Shown here: positions 56,895-64,000 of the stretch, in pieces
Layout: every line of letters starts with the position of its first letter
How positions within the stretch are numbered: position 1 is the first letter of the stretch
Source: an uncultured Lachnospiraceae bacterium
Lineage (GTDB): Bacteria; Bacillota; Clostridia; Lachnospirales; Lachnospiraceae
Assembly (NCBI GenBank): GCA_902786205.1
Contig: CADABQ010000006.1
Coordinates: 1 to 64,000, forward strand
Length of the DNA: 64,000 nucleotides
Direction of reading: 5' to 3'
Notes under the pieces: model-generated
What the model saw: only the letters and a program-made list of their open reading frames with translations
Database searches by the model: none
What the model was told of the DNA's origin: nothing
Translations under genes and position numbers: made by a program

Positions 56895-56924
56895 AGTATA
56901 ATCCATTTCATTATAATTTTTCAA
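56895..56924 (-). promoter_or_regulatory. Promoter for the RiPP operon
   Basis: TTGAAA (56919-56924) and TATACT (56895-56900) on the minus strand are spaced 18 bp, upstream of the cyclase gene. Its -35 lies 7 bp from the -35 of the divergent promoter for the response regulator. Confidence 0.55.
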
Positions 56925-56931
56925 AAAACAA

Positions 56932-56961
56932 TTGTCAATGATAACAAAAATGAGATATAAT
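56932..56961 (+). promoter_or_regulatory. Promoter for the response regulator and exporter
   Basis: TTGTCA (56932-56937) and TATAAT (56956-56961) are spaced 18 bp, giving a leader of about 70 bases before the ATG at 57038. A GTTACTGTTCACTAACCTG inverted motif lies in the leader near 56980 and could be an operator. Confidence 0.6.
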
Positions 56962-57037
56962 AAGCAGGCGGTGTTATGGTTACTGTTCACTAACCTGTTA
57001 CATACATTGACATATTTTTCATTTGTGAGGTGCTATA

Positions 57038-57730
57038 ATGAATGATAAGATTCTTTTCATCGATAACGATTCTGAAATTTTACAAATGAACAAATGCTAT
57101 TTTGAAAACGCTGGATATTCTGTTTTCATTGCAAAAAATACAAATGAGGCAATGCCATACATACAAAACAATACTTTATCTTGTATTATCTTAGAAGTTA
57201 CGTTACCGGAAGTGGATGGATTTACTTTCTGTAAACAACTTCGAACCTTTTGCAATATTCCCATCCTTTTTTTATCTGACAGAGTAATGGAAGATGACAA
57301 AATACATGGTCTGCTATATGGCGCAGATGATTATGTCACCAAGCCTTACAGTCTGCGAGAACTGGATGCACGTATCAAAGTAAATATTCGAAGAACACAA
57401 CTGAGCAGGACACTTGATAAACAAACATCTATTTGGGAATTTTCTTCCCTTTGTATTCATTTACTGTCTCATAAAGTGACTTGGAAAAAACAAGAAATTC
57501 CTTTGTCAAACCGAGAATTTGATTTATTGTTTTTTCTAGCAAAAAATGCTGGAAAAATCTGCACTTTTGAAGCTATTGGCAACTCCATCTGGGGTTCTTA
57601 TCTGCCAACAGATCGACGCTCCATTATGGTAAATGTAAGTCGGCTTCGAAAAAAAATGGAACACTACATAGGCAATTCTACCCTGATTGAAAATGTCCGT
57701 TCGAAAGGGTACCGTTTCAAACATAACTAA
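57038..57730 (+). CDS. Orphan OmpR/PhoB-type response regulator with Glu at the phosphorylation site
   Basis: This 230-residue protein has a receiver domain (1 to about 118) and an OmpR-type winged helix (about 135-229; LSNREFDLLFFLAKNAGKIC, RRSIMVNVSRLRKKM). In the receiver the phosphoacceptor position is Glu53 (CIILEVTLPEVDGF), not Asp, and the acidic pocket reads IDNDSE. Lys102 (VTKPY) is kept. No histidine kinase is present. The protein may be active without phosphorylation. Its position, divergent from the cyclase and 121 bp before the exporter, makes it the likely regulator of the RiPP locus. Confidence 0.87.
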   Translation: MNDKILFIDNDSEILQMNKCYFENAGYSVFIAKNTNEAMPYIQNNTLSCIILEVTLPEVDGFTFCKQLRTFCNIPILFLSDRVMEDDKIHGLLYGADDYVTKPYSLRELDARIKVNIRRTQLSRTLDKQTSIWEFSSLCIHLLSHKVTWKKQEIPLSNREFDLLFFLAKNAGKICTFEAIGNSIWGSYLPTDRRSIMVNVSRLRKKMEHYIGNSTLIENVRSKGYRFKHN

Positions 57731-57851
57731 AATCATTTCTTTCACTGTCAGATAAATAGAACATTCTTCTACACATTCCACAAAGTACCAAAGTGAAATA
57801 TATTCCACAAAACATTATAACTACTTAAATATTTCGTTAGGAGGTCCTTTT

Positions 57852-59537
57852 TTGTTTCATAAACTGAAAATATTTTATCATGACAGAGAAAATCAAAAAA
57901 AATATGCAACATGGCTTTTTTCCTATACAAAGCCATATCTTCGCTCCCTCTCCCTGATGCTTGCTTTTCAAATCACTGCAAGTCTATTAAGTTTAGGTAT
58001 GTCCTTAATCAGCAAAACGATTATTGATTGTGCTACATCTGGCAAAACCATTTCTTATGCCATTTTACTATTTATCGTATTATTAATACTATCGCAAGCC
58101 ATTACAATCCTCACTTCTCTGATATCTATTGTTATAAGTGAAAAATTTTCGTTTGGTATACGCAAAAATGTATATGAAAAAATTTTACGCTCCGACTGGC
58201 TCTCTGTCAGCAAGTACCACACTGGTGACCTGATGACAAGACTAACCAGTGATACCGATGCAGTTGCAACCGGAATTTCAGGAACAATCCCTTCCATTCT
58301 TCTATTAATCGTACAGCTAGGTTCCAGTTTTATTACCCTATACATATTTGAGCCTTTTCTTGCTATTTCCTCTCTTATACTTGCACCGATTGCCTTTTTT
58401 TCCAGTACTATTTTAGGACAGAAGCTAAAACGATTACAAGTCAAGGTGCAAGAATCAGAAGCACAATATCGTTCTTTTATTCAGGAAAGTTTAAGTAACC
58501 TTATGGTAATCAAATCCTTCTGTAATGAAAACTATGCTGTTTCCCGTTTAAACACTTTGCGTACAGAACGGTTACATTGGATTTTAAAGAAAAACCGTAT
58601 GAGTCTTGCTACTTCCAGTACGATTAATGTAGGCTTTCAATTTGCATATATTCTTGCTTTCACCTGGGGTGCCTTGGGTATCGCAAACGGCAGGATTACT
58701 TATGGTACCATGTCTCTTTTTCTTTCTTTAGTAGGACAAGTACAGGCACCACTTATTTCTCTGGCACAAACAATCCCAAGGATTATTTCTATTCTTGCAA
58801 GTGCCGGACGTATTATGGAAATTCAAAATCTACCATCCGAAAAATATGCCAAACAAACCATAGAAACTACCTCTATTGGAGCAAAACTAGAACATATTTC
58901 CTTTGGATACCATTCCCATTTAGTGTTAGATAATGCTTCTTTGGAGATTAAGCCTGGTGAAACGATTGCCATTGTAGGAGAATCCGGTATTGGAAAAACC
59001 ACTTTGATCCGCCTTATTCTTTGTCTTTTAAACAGTTCTTCCGGACAAATTTCTTTTTATAATGACCAAGGACAAATGGAAGCTGCAAACGCAGGCTCTC
59101 GCAGTTTTATTTCCTACGTTCCCCAGGGAAATACCTTATTTAGTGGAACCATTGCCGAAAATATACGAATGGGGAAATACGATGCTACAGAAAGCGAACT
59201 AATCTCCGTTCTAAAAGCCTCCAATGCTTATGCCTTTGTAGAGCAACTTCCAAACGGCATATATACAGAAATCGGTGAAAAAGGACATGGTATCTCAGAA
59301 GGCCAGGCACAACGCATTGCAATTGCAAGAGCCCTAATACGAAACGCTCCTTTTTTAATCTTAGATGAAGCAACTGCGTCCCTTGATGCACAAACAGAAT
59401 TACAAGTTTTAAATGGTATCCGTTCTCTACATCCAAAACCAACCTGTATACTAATTACACATCGTCTATCTGTATTAAAATATTGTGATAGAGAACTTAG
59501 AATTGAAGATAAAAAAATAAAAGCTGGTTCCTTATAA
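57852..59537 (+). CDS. ABC exporter, fused permease and ATPase (lasso D type)
   Basis: This 561-residue protein starts with TTG after AGGAGGTCCTTT. It has a six-helix exporter transmembrane domain (about 20-310) and an ATPase domain with Walker A GESGIGKTT, the signature GISEGQAQRIAIARAL, Walker B FLILDEATASLD and the switch ITHRL. Its signature begins HGISEGQ rather than LSGGQ. No C39 peptidase domain is present, as expected when B2 does leader removal. Next to the RiPP genes it probably exports and confers immunity to the mature peptide. Confidence 0.88.
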   Translation: MFHKLKIFYHDRENQKKYATWLFSYTKPYLRSLSLMLAFQITASLLSLGMSLISKTIIDCATSGKTISYAILLFIVLLILSQAITILTSLISIVISEKFSFGIRKNVYEKILRSDWLSVSKYHTGDLMTRLTSDTDAVATGISGTIPSILLLIVQLGSSFITLYIFEPFLAISSLILAPIAFFSSTILGQKLKRLQVKVQESEAQYRSFIQESLSNLMVIKSFCNENYAVSRLNTLRTERLHWILKKNRMSLATSSTINVGFQFAYILAFTWGALGIANGRITYGTMSLFLSLVGQVQAPLISLAQTIPRIISILASAGRIMEIQNLPSEKYAKQTIETTSIGAKLEHISFGYHSHLVLDNASLEIKPGETIAIVGESGIGKTTLIRLILCLLNSSSGQISFYNDQGQMEAANAGSRSFISYVPQGNTLFSGTIAENIRMGKYDATESELISVLKASNAYAFVEQLPNGIYTEIGEKGHGISEGQAQRIAIARALIRNAPFLILDEATASLDAQTELQVLNGIRSLHPKPTCILITHRLSVLKYCDRELRIEDKKIKAGSL

Positions 59538-59578
59538 ACATCCCCAGCTAAACCATTACTTTCCTTATAAAACAAAAT

Positions 59579-59630
59579 GGGCTGTGCAATAGGTATTTTT
59601 ATAACAAACCTAATGCAACAGCCCTGTTTT
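59579..59630. terminator. Bidirectional terminator
   Basis: GGGCTGTGCAATAGGT and ACCTAATGCAACAGCCC form a long imperfect stem with T-rich tails on both strands, between the convergent exporter and sugar transferase genes. Confidence 0.85.
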
Positions 59631-61015
59631 TAAAATGCGCCCTTTCTACACACTACCTGAATAATTGTTTTTAACAAAATCTCTATATCCAACAAGACAT
59701 TCCATTGATCAATATATTTTGTATCTAATTCTACAATTTCATCAAAATTTGTAACTGAACTTCGCCCGCTTACCTGCCACATACCTGTAATTCCCGGCTT
59801 TATACTCATTCTTCTCCAATGACTTCTTTCATATAATTTCACTTCGTCCAAAGTTGGTGGTCTGGTTCCAACCAAACTCATCTCACCCATTAAGACATTA
59901 AAAAATTGTGGCAATTCATCTATACTTGTTTTTCGAATAAACTTGCCGACTTTGGTAATCCTAGGATCATCCTGCATTTTAAACATACATTGACTATTCA
60001 TCTCATTTTGTTCCATTAACTCCATTTTCTTTTCCTCTGCATCTGCGCACATACTTCGAAATTTATACATAAAAAAATGTCTTCCATTCAATCCAACACG
60101 CTCCTGTTTAAATATAACTTTTCCAGGCGAATCCCATCTAATTGCGATTGCCGTAAGCAGCATTACAGGACATGTTATAAGAATACCGACCAAACTTCCC
60201 AAAATATCTATCGCACGTTTTAAAAAACGTTCTGTAACATTCAACGACACGGTATGATACGTCAATACCGGATAAGTACCCATACTACTAACATAGTTTT
60301 GTACGCTATCTGCCTGAAATGGATTCATAATAATTCGTACAGTAACCCCCATCTCCACACACATATTTAAGTACGGTTGCATCTCTGTTTGATGTTTTTT
60401 TCTTTGCATAACATACAACTGATCGATGCCATAAAAATGAAGGATTTTTTCCAAATCGCTTAATTTACCGATATATTCATCTTTATTATAATCTGCCTCG
60501 TCTATACATATATAACCAATCCGTTTCATCTCTACATTACTTTTTTTCATAAATCGTTCAAAACGATGAAAACATTCCGGATTCCCTACCAGCAATGTTC
60601 TTGGGGCATGCGCAAAATATTTCATAAAACATCCTCGAACTAAAAACGAATTTCCAAGAAGAAAAAAATAAGAAAGCAACAAACACATGACATAAAATTG
60701 ATGGTCAATTGTCGCTTTCCCTATATAAAACAGCAATATGGAAATTACACTTGCCGAAACCATAAACGAGCTGGAAACACGCCTTATCATTCGATCCGCA
60801 TAAAAAAAAGTAGTTACATTATATAATCCTGCCTCCTTATTTTCCAATATAAATAGGATTAAAAATATCACACAAATCATAAAATATTTGCCCTGAAAAA
60901 AAATAGAACCAATCCCCGAAAAGAAACCTGCCAATAAAAAGGCAGTTATACAAAAGATACAATCGGAAGCAATATATACTAAATTTGTACTTGCATCACG
61001 ATTAAACCTTCCCAT
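59630..61015 (-). CDS. Polyprenyl glycosylphosphotransferase (initiating sugar transferase)
   Basis: This 461-residue protein has four to five N-terminal transmembrane helices, a nucleotide-binding-like middle domain and a C-terminal bacterial sugar transferase domain. The catalytic region shows FKQERVGLNGRHFFMYKFRS, KTSIDELPQFFNVLMGEMSL with VGTRPP after it, and KPGITGMWQVSGRSS. It transfers a sugar-1-phosphate to undecaprenyl phosphate, the first step of polysaccharide assembly. It lies apart from the other polysaccharide genes, beyond the RiPP exporter. The donor sugar cannot be inferred. Confidence 0.92.
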   Translation of the reverse strand: MGRFNRDASTNLVYIASDCIFCITAFLLAGFFSGIGSIFFQGKYFMICVIFLILFILENKEAGLYNVTTFFYADRMIRRVSSSFMVSASVISILLFYIGKATIDHQFYVMCLLLSYFFLLGNSFLVRGCFMKYFAHAPRTLLVGNPECFHRFERFMKKSNVEMKRIGYICIDEADYNKDEYIGKLSDLEKILHFYGIDQLYVMQRKKHQTEMQPYLNMCVEMGVTVRIIMNPFQADSVQNYVSSMGTYPVLTYHTVSLNVTERFLKRAIDILGSLVGILITCPVMLLTAIAIRWDSPGKVIFKQERVGLNGRHFFMYKFRSMCADAEEKKMELMEQNEMNSQCMFKMQDDPRITKVGKFIRKTSIDELPQFFNVLMGEMSLVGTRPPTLDEVKLYERSHWRRMSIKPGITGMWQVSGRSSVTNFDEIVELDTKYIDQWNVLLDIEILLKTIIQVVCRKGAF

Positions 61016-61144
61016 CTTTAATCAACCTTTCTATCCTCCCCTTACTTAATCTCGGTCACATAACTCCCTTCTCCGTACGTTTCTTTATCCGGTTTCATTA
61101 TTTTTCTATTATAAAACTATAAAACACGTATGCTTGTGTTCCTT

Positions 61145-61924
61145 TTAAGAGTTTAGATACTTTCGCATGCTTTTCAATGCATTTTTTTCCAATCGTGACA
61201 CTTGTGCCTGAGAAATATCCACTTCTTTGGCTACTTCCATCTGTGTTTTTCCCTGAAAAAACCGCATTGCAATAATATCATACTCTCTTTGATTTAACTG
61301 TTTTAATGCCTCTTTCACGGCTATATCCTGTATCCATTTTTCTTCTTTATTTTTCTTGTCGCTAATCTGATCCATAATATAGAGCGTGTCTCCTCCCTCT
61401 GTATAAACAGGTTCGTATAAGGAAACCGGACTCTGAACTGCATCCATTGCATACACGATATCTTCGCTTTTCACACCCAGCTTTTTGGCAATCTCTTGGA
61501 TGGTCGGTTCCTTATCCGACTGTTTCATCATAGCCTCTTTTGTATAAATTGCTTTATAAGCAATATCTCGCAACGAACGACTCACGCGTATAGTATTGTT
61601 ATCTCTTAGGTAGCGTCTGATCTCACCAATAATCATAGGTACTGCATATGTGCTAAATTTTACTCCTTGTGTTATATCAAAGTTATCCACTGCCTTCATA
61701 AGACCTATACAACCGATTTGAAATAAATCATCTACATTTTCATTATTATTAGAAAAACGCTGGATGATGCTTAATACTAATCTTAAATTGCCCTTAATAT
61801 AGGTTTCTCTTGCCTCTTTATCTCCTTTTAAAATTCTTTCAAATAATATTTCTTTTTCCTGATTTTTTAATAACGGTAACTTTGATGTATTTACTCCACA
61901 TATTTCTACTTTATATGATGCCAT
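61145..61924 (-). CDS. sigG: Sporulation sigma factor G
   Basis: This 259-residue sigma-70 family protein directs late forespore gene expression. It shows the SigG N-terminus with NTSKLPLL, the region 2 DDLFQIGCIGLMKAVDNFD, FSTYAVPMIIGEIRRYLRD, and the region 4 QAQVSRLEKNALKSMRK. It lies 52 bp after sigE, as in other Clostridia. The ATG and GGAGGAG ribosome site fall within an inverted repeat (61923-61965), so translation may be dampened. Confidence 0.95.
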   Translation of the reverse strand: MASYKVEICGVNTSKLPLLKNQEKEILFERILKGDKEARETYIKGNLRLVLSIIQRFSNNNENVDDLFQIGCIGLMKAVDNFDITQGVKFSTYAVPMIIGEIRRYLRDNNTIRVSRSLRDIAYKAIYTKEAMMKQSDKEPTIQEIAKKLGVKSEDIVYAMDAVQSPVSLYEPVYTEGGDTLYIMDQISDKKNKEEKWIQDIAVKEALKQLNQREYDIIAMRFFQGKTQMEVAKEVDISQAQVSRLEKNALKSMRKYLNS

Positions 61925-61965
61925 GGCAATTCTCCTCCATTTACCTTTTGAAATAGGATTGCCAT
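61923..61965 (-). promoter_or_regulatory. Hairpin covering the sigG ribosome binding site and start
   Basis: ATGGCAAT (61958-61965) and ATTGCCAT (61923-61930), read on the minus strand, are perfect 8-base complements. The inner CCT can also pair with the AGG of the ribosome site. The 3' arm ends on the AT of the sigG start codon. Confidence 0.65.
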
Positions 61966-61976
61966 TTTTTTCTTTT

Positions 61977-62726
61977 TTATGCTTCCATACGTAACATTTC
62001 TCTACGTAATCGCTTCATAATCTTTTTTTCTAATCTAGATATATACGATTGTGAAATTCCCATCAAATCTGCCACTTCCTTTTGGGTTTTTTCATCTCCA
62101 TCTCGATTATTTAACCCAAAACGCATTTCAATAATAGAACGTTCCCTTTCTGTTAATTTCTCCAATGCTTTTGCCAGCAAACTTTTATCCACTTCATTTT
62201 CTATATTCTGAGAAATTAAATTTTCATCCGTTCCCAATATATCTGATAATAATAACTCATTTCCGTCCCAATCTACATTTAATGGTTCATCAATGGAAAC
62301 CTCTAATTTTGTTTTATTATTTCTCCGCAAATACATTAAAATTTCATTTTCAATACATCTGGAAGCATAGGTAGCAAGTTTAATATTTTTTTCAATGTTA
62401 AATGTATTGATTGCTTTTATAAGTCCGATTGTGCCAATCGAAATTAAATCCTCTACATCCACACCAGTATTATCAAATTTTTTCGAAATATATACGACTA
62501 AACGCAAATTATGTTCTACCAGGGTTGCTCTCGCTCTCTGACTTTCTTCGCCCTCTTCCATCAAAGCTAATATACACGCCTTTTCTTCTTCTGAATTTAA
62601 TGGTGAAGGTAATACTTCTGCACCTCCTATATAATGTAAATCTCCTCTCTGTGGAAATAAGACATTCCGAAAATCCGGAAGCATACGAAATTGAAATTTA
62701 TGTTGCATTGATACCTTTAATAGCAT
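61977..62726 (-). CDS. sigE: Sporulation sigma factor E (pro-sigma-E)
   Basis: This 249-residue mother-cell sigma factor is made as an inactive precursor. The N-terminal stretch of about 25 residues before [14 protein letters not shown] corresponds to the pro-sequence removed by SpoIIGA. Regions 2 and 4 are clear ([40 protein letters not shown]). It lies 22 bp after spoIIGA in transcription order and just before sigG. The length fits SigE (about 240). Confidence 0.95.
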   Translation of the reverse strand: MLLKVSMQHKFQFRMLPDFRNVLFPQRGDLHYIGGAEVLPSPLNSEEEKACILALMEEGEESQRARATLVEHNLRLVVYISKKFDNTGVDVEDLISIGTIGLIKAINTFNIEKNIKLATYASRCIENEILMYLRRNNKTKLEVSIDEPLNVDWDGNELLLSDILGTDENLISQNIENEVDKSLLAKALEKLTERERSIIEMRFGLNNRDGDEKTQKEVADLMGISQSYISRLEKKIMKRLRREMLRMEA

Positions 62727-62748
62727 TTTAATCCTCCATTTATAAATT

Positions 62749-63642
62749 TTATTTAATATAACTACTATGTAATATCATTTGATATTTTCCTTGGACTGCT
62801 ATTTTTTCTTTACAAAACGCTACTAATGCATTGGAATAATCTGTATATCCTTTTTCCTTTTTTAAACGCAAATGTTCAAAATATATTCCTGGCATAACAC
62901 CTTCTTGTTTTCCTACACTGCAAAAGGGAATCCAAATTATTTTTTCCTTACATGTAACACAATCTTTTTTATATAACAATAAATTTTCCTGTCTTTCAAA
63001 CTCTTCCTTTTCAAAAAAAGGGCGTAAAAAATTGTGTTCAACTACTACAACCGGTTCTCTCGTCCATGGATGATACAAACAATTGCCCGTATCTAACAAA
63101 CCAATTCCTTTTTGCACTACTCCATTTTTTTCTAGCTCAATTTGAACACAACGTTTTCGAATATGTTCGGATCTTTCCATTATAAATTTGTATATATAGG
63201 CCAAAAACAGTAAAATAACTGACTTCACACAAAGCATTGGGAAAGTCACTACTACGTTTGCGCAGAAATATCTTGCTTCCGTTCTCGACTTGTTTCCAAC
63301 CATTAAGATTCCCGCATAAATTACTGTGCCAAGAAATAAATTTAGTAAACAAGATTTGTATTTTTCTCTTTCCATTTTTCCATATACAATCCATAACATT
63401 ACTAAAATAATTCCTATCATACACAGCATTTGCAAAATCAAACCTATGTAATGATACTGTATTGGCATATTATGAAGTTGTACCTCCATAACAACCGCAG
63501 CTCCGCTGGCAAACATTCCACCGCATAGAATCCGAAAAGTTCCGACATATTTTCTACTTATAATACGCAACCATACAAGTAAGGTCTCATTGATTATAAA
63601 ATTTGTCAAAAAAAATACGTCCAAATATAAAATTTGGTTCAT
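62749..63642 (-). CDS. spoIIGA: Sigma-E processing peptidase SpoIIGA
   Basis: This is 297 residues from the ATG at 63642, right after GGAGGTGACA (the frame opens at 63654). Five N-terminal transmembrane helices (residues 1 to about 150) precede an aspartic-protease-like domain with the active-site motif [15 protein letters not shown]-terminal [13 protein letters not shown] follows. It cleaves pro-sigma-E after septation, on a signal from the forespore. The downstream sigE and sigG confirm the assignment. Confidence 0.93.
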   Translation of the reverse strand: MNQILYLDVFFLTNFIINETLLVWLRIISRKYVGTFRILCGGMFASGAAVVMEVQLHNMPIQYHYIGLILQMLCMIGIILVMLWIVYGKMEREKYKSCLLNLFLGTVIYAGILMVGNKSRTEARYFCANVVVTFPMLCVKSVILLFLAYIYKFIMERSEHIRKRCVQIELEKNGVVQKGIGLLDTGNCLYHPWTREPVVVVEHNFLRPFFEKEEFERQENLLLYKKDCVTCKEKIIWIPFCSVGKQEGVMPGIYFEHLRLKKEKGYTDYSNALVAFCKEKIAVQGKYQMILHSSYIK

Positions 63643-63654
63643 TGTCACCTCCAT

Positions 63655-64000
63655 TTATATCAATTGACCTTATTGTAACTTGTATATTTTGCGAAACTTG
63701 TCAGATTGTGGGGATTATATCAGAAAACCTTTCGACCTAATTCGTTATTTTTCTCCATGTATACGAGCTAATCCTCCATAAATTGCAGTGAACAAGTCCA
63801 CCTCCCTCTCTAAATCCTTCCTGCATAAGGAATTTACTCCATCTCTTCTATGGCAAAATGCAGCCTATTTGCAACATTATTCTTTGCATATCAATACACC
63901 TTATCGTGAATCAGTTGTTACTCTATAGAACGAATATTCTCTGTAGAATCACAAAAAGACTACACGATATTTCTATCATGTAGTCTTTCTTCTTCTCTAT
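63655..64000. other. Non-coding region upstream of spoIIGA
   Basis: No gene is visible. On the minus strand a TACAAT (63672-63677) and a CTGACA (63699-63704) with a 21-bp spacer could form a spoIIG-type promoter, with Spo0A-box-like sequences at 63687-63696 and 63730-63739 (8 of 10 matches each). A terminator lies near the right end. Confidence 0.35.
63955..63988. terminator. Intrinsic terminator at window edge
   Basis: AAAGACTACACGATA and TATCATGTAGTCTTT form a 15-bp stem with one mismatch and a four-base loop. It probably ends a minus-strand gene that lies beyond the window. Confidence 0.8.

Noticed and set aside
58055..58444. Antisense open frame of 129 residues in the ABC exporter gene
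   Set aside because: It is fully inside a well-conserved gene on the other strand, with no ribosome site or family resemblance.
61100..61144. Terminator after sigG
   Set aside because: Only a 5-6 bp stem (AACAC/GTGTT) with a T-rich tail is present; too weak to call.

Overview
The window is a low-GC, AT-rich bacterial chromosome segment. The sporulation genes spoIIGA-sigE-sigG, strong AGGAGG-type ribosome binding sites, Firmicutes-type pyrimidine genes (pyrD with pyrK, long PyrF), a GlnRS gene and several clostridial domain families (DUF6240-like, Tp47-C-like, putative CmpB-type permease) point to a spore-forming Clostridia member, most likely Lachnospiraceae. I cannot name a species. No rRNA, tRNA, CRISPR array or complete insertion sequence was seen.

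Layout. 1-6.7 kb: housekeeping singletons (RNase H-like exonuclease, peptidase T, ThrH-like phosphatase, glycerol-1-phosphate dehydrogenase, a membrane-anchored polysaccharide deacetylase, a short Tp47-C-like secreted protein). 6.7-15.7 kb: a minus-strand run lepA - membrane protein - hemW - holA - pyrC - pyrF - pyrK - pyrD, with a promoter before lepA and a terminator after pyrD. 15.9-17 kb: a small hypothetical gene beside a decayed gene. 17-24.1 kb: a FliK-like protein, a DUF2225 protein, glnS, a SleB-type hydrolase and a eukaryotic-type HisA. 24.4-27.6 kb: two tandem, apparently cytoplasmic, Cys-rich beta-helix proteins.

27.6-52.7 kb: a large surface-polysaccharide locus on the minus strand. 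It holds a Wzz/CpsC-like protein, a CpsD-like ATPase that lacks its Walker A lysine, many glycosyltransferases, a flippase, a probable polymerase, a pyruvyl transferase-like protein and a 1553-residue secreted beta-helix/Ig/leucine-rich protein. The likely initiating sugar transferase lies apart, at 59.6-61.0 kb.

52.8-59.5 kb: a compact RiPP locus of lasso-peptide type. On the minus strand are an asparagine-synthetase-like cyclase, an HPr-kinase-like kinase, a 60-residue precursor, an RRE protein and a transglutaminase-like leader peptidase. Divergently on the plus strand are an orphan response regulator (Glu at the phosphoacceptor site) and an ABC exporter. The precursor has a lasso-type leader, but its putative core is unusually long and contains two cysteines. 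A hairpin separates precursor from maturation genes and an intrinsic terminator closes the unit before the polysaccharide genes. This is the best candidate for an undescribed system in the window.

61.1-63.6 kb: spoIIGA-sigE-sigG, with a hairpin covering the sigG ribosome binding site. Scattered through the window are three copies of a 118-151 bp MITE-like element with 18-bp terminal inverted repeats and 4-bp target duplications, and smaller palindromes at gene 3' ends.
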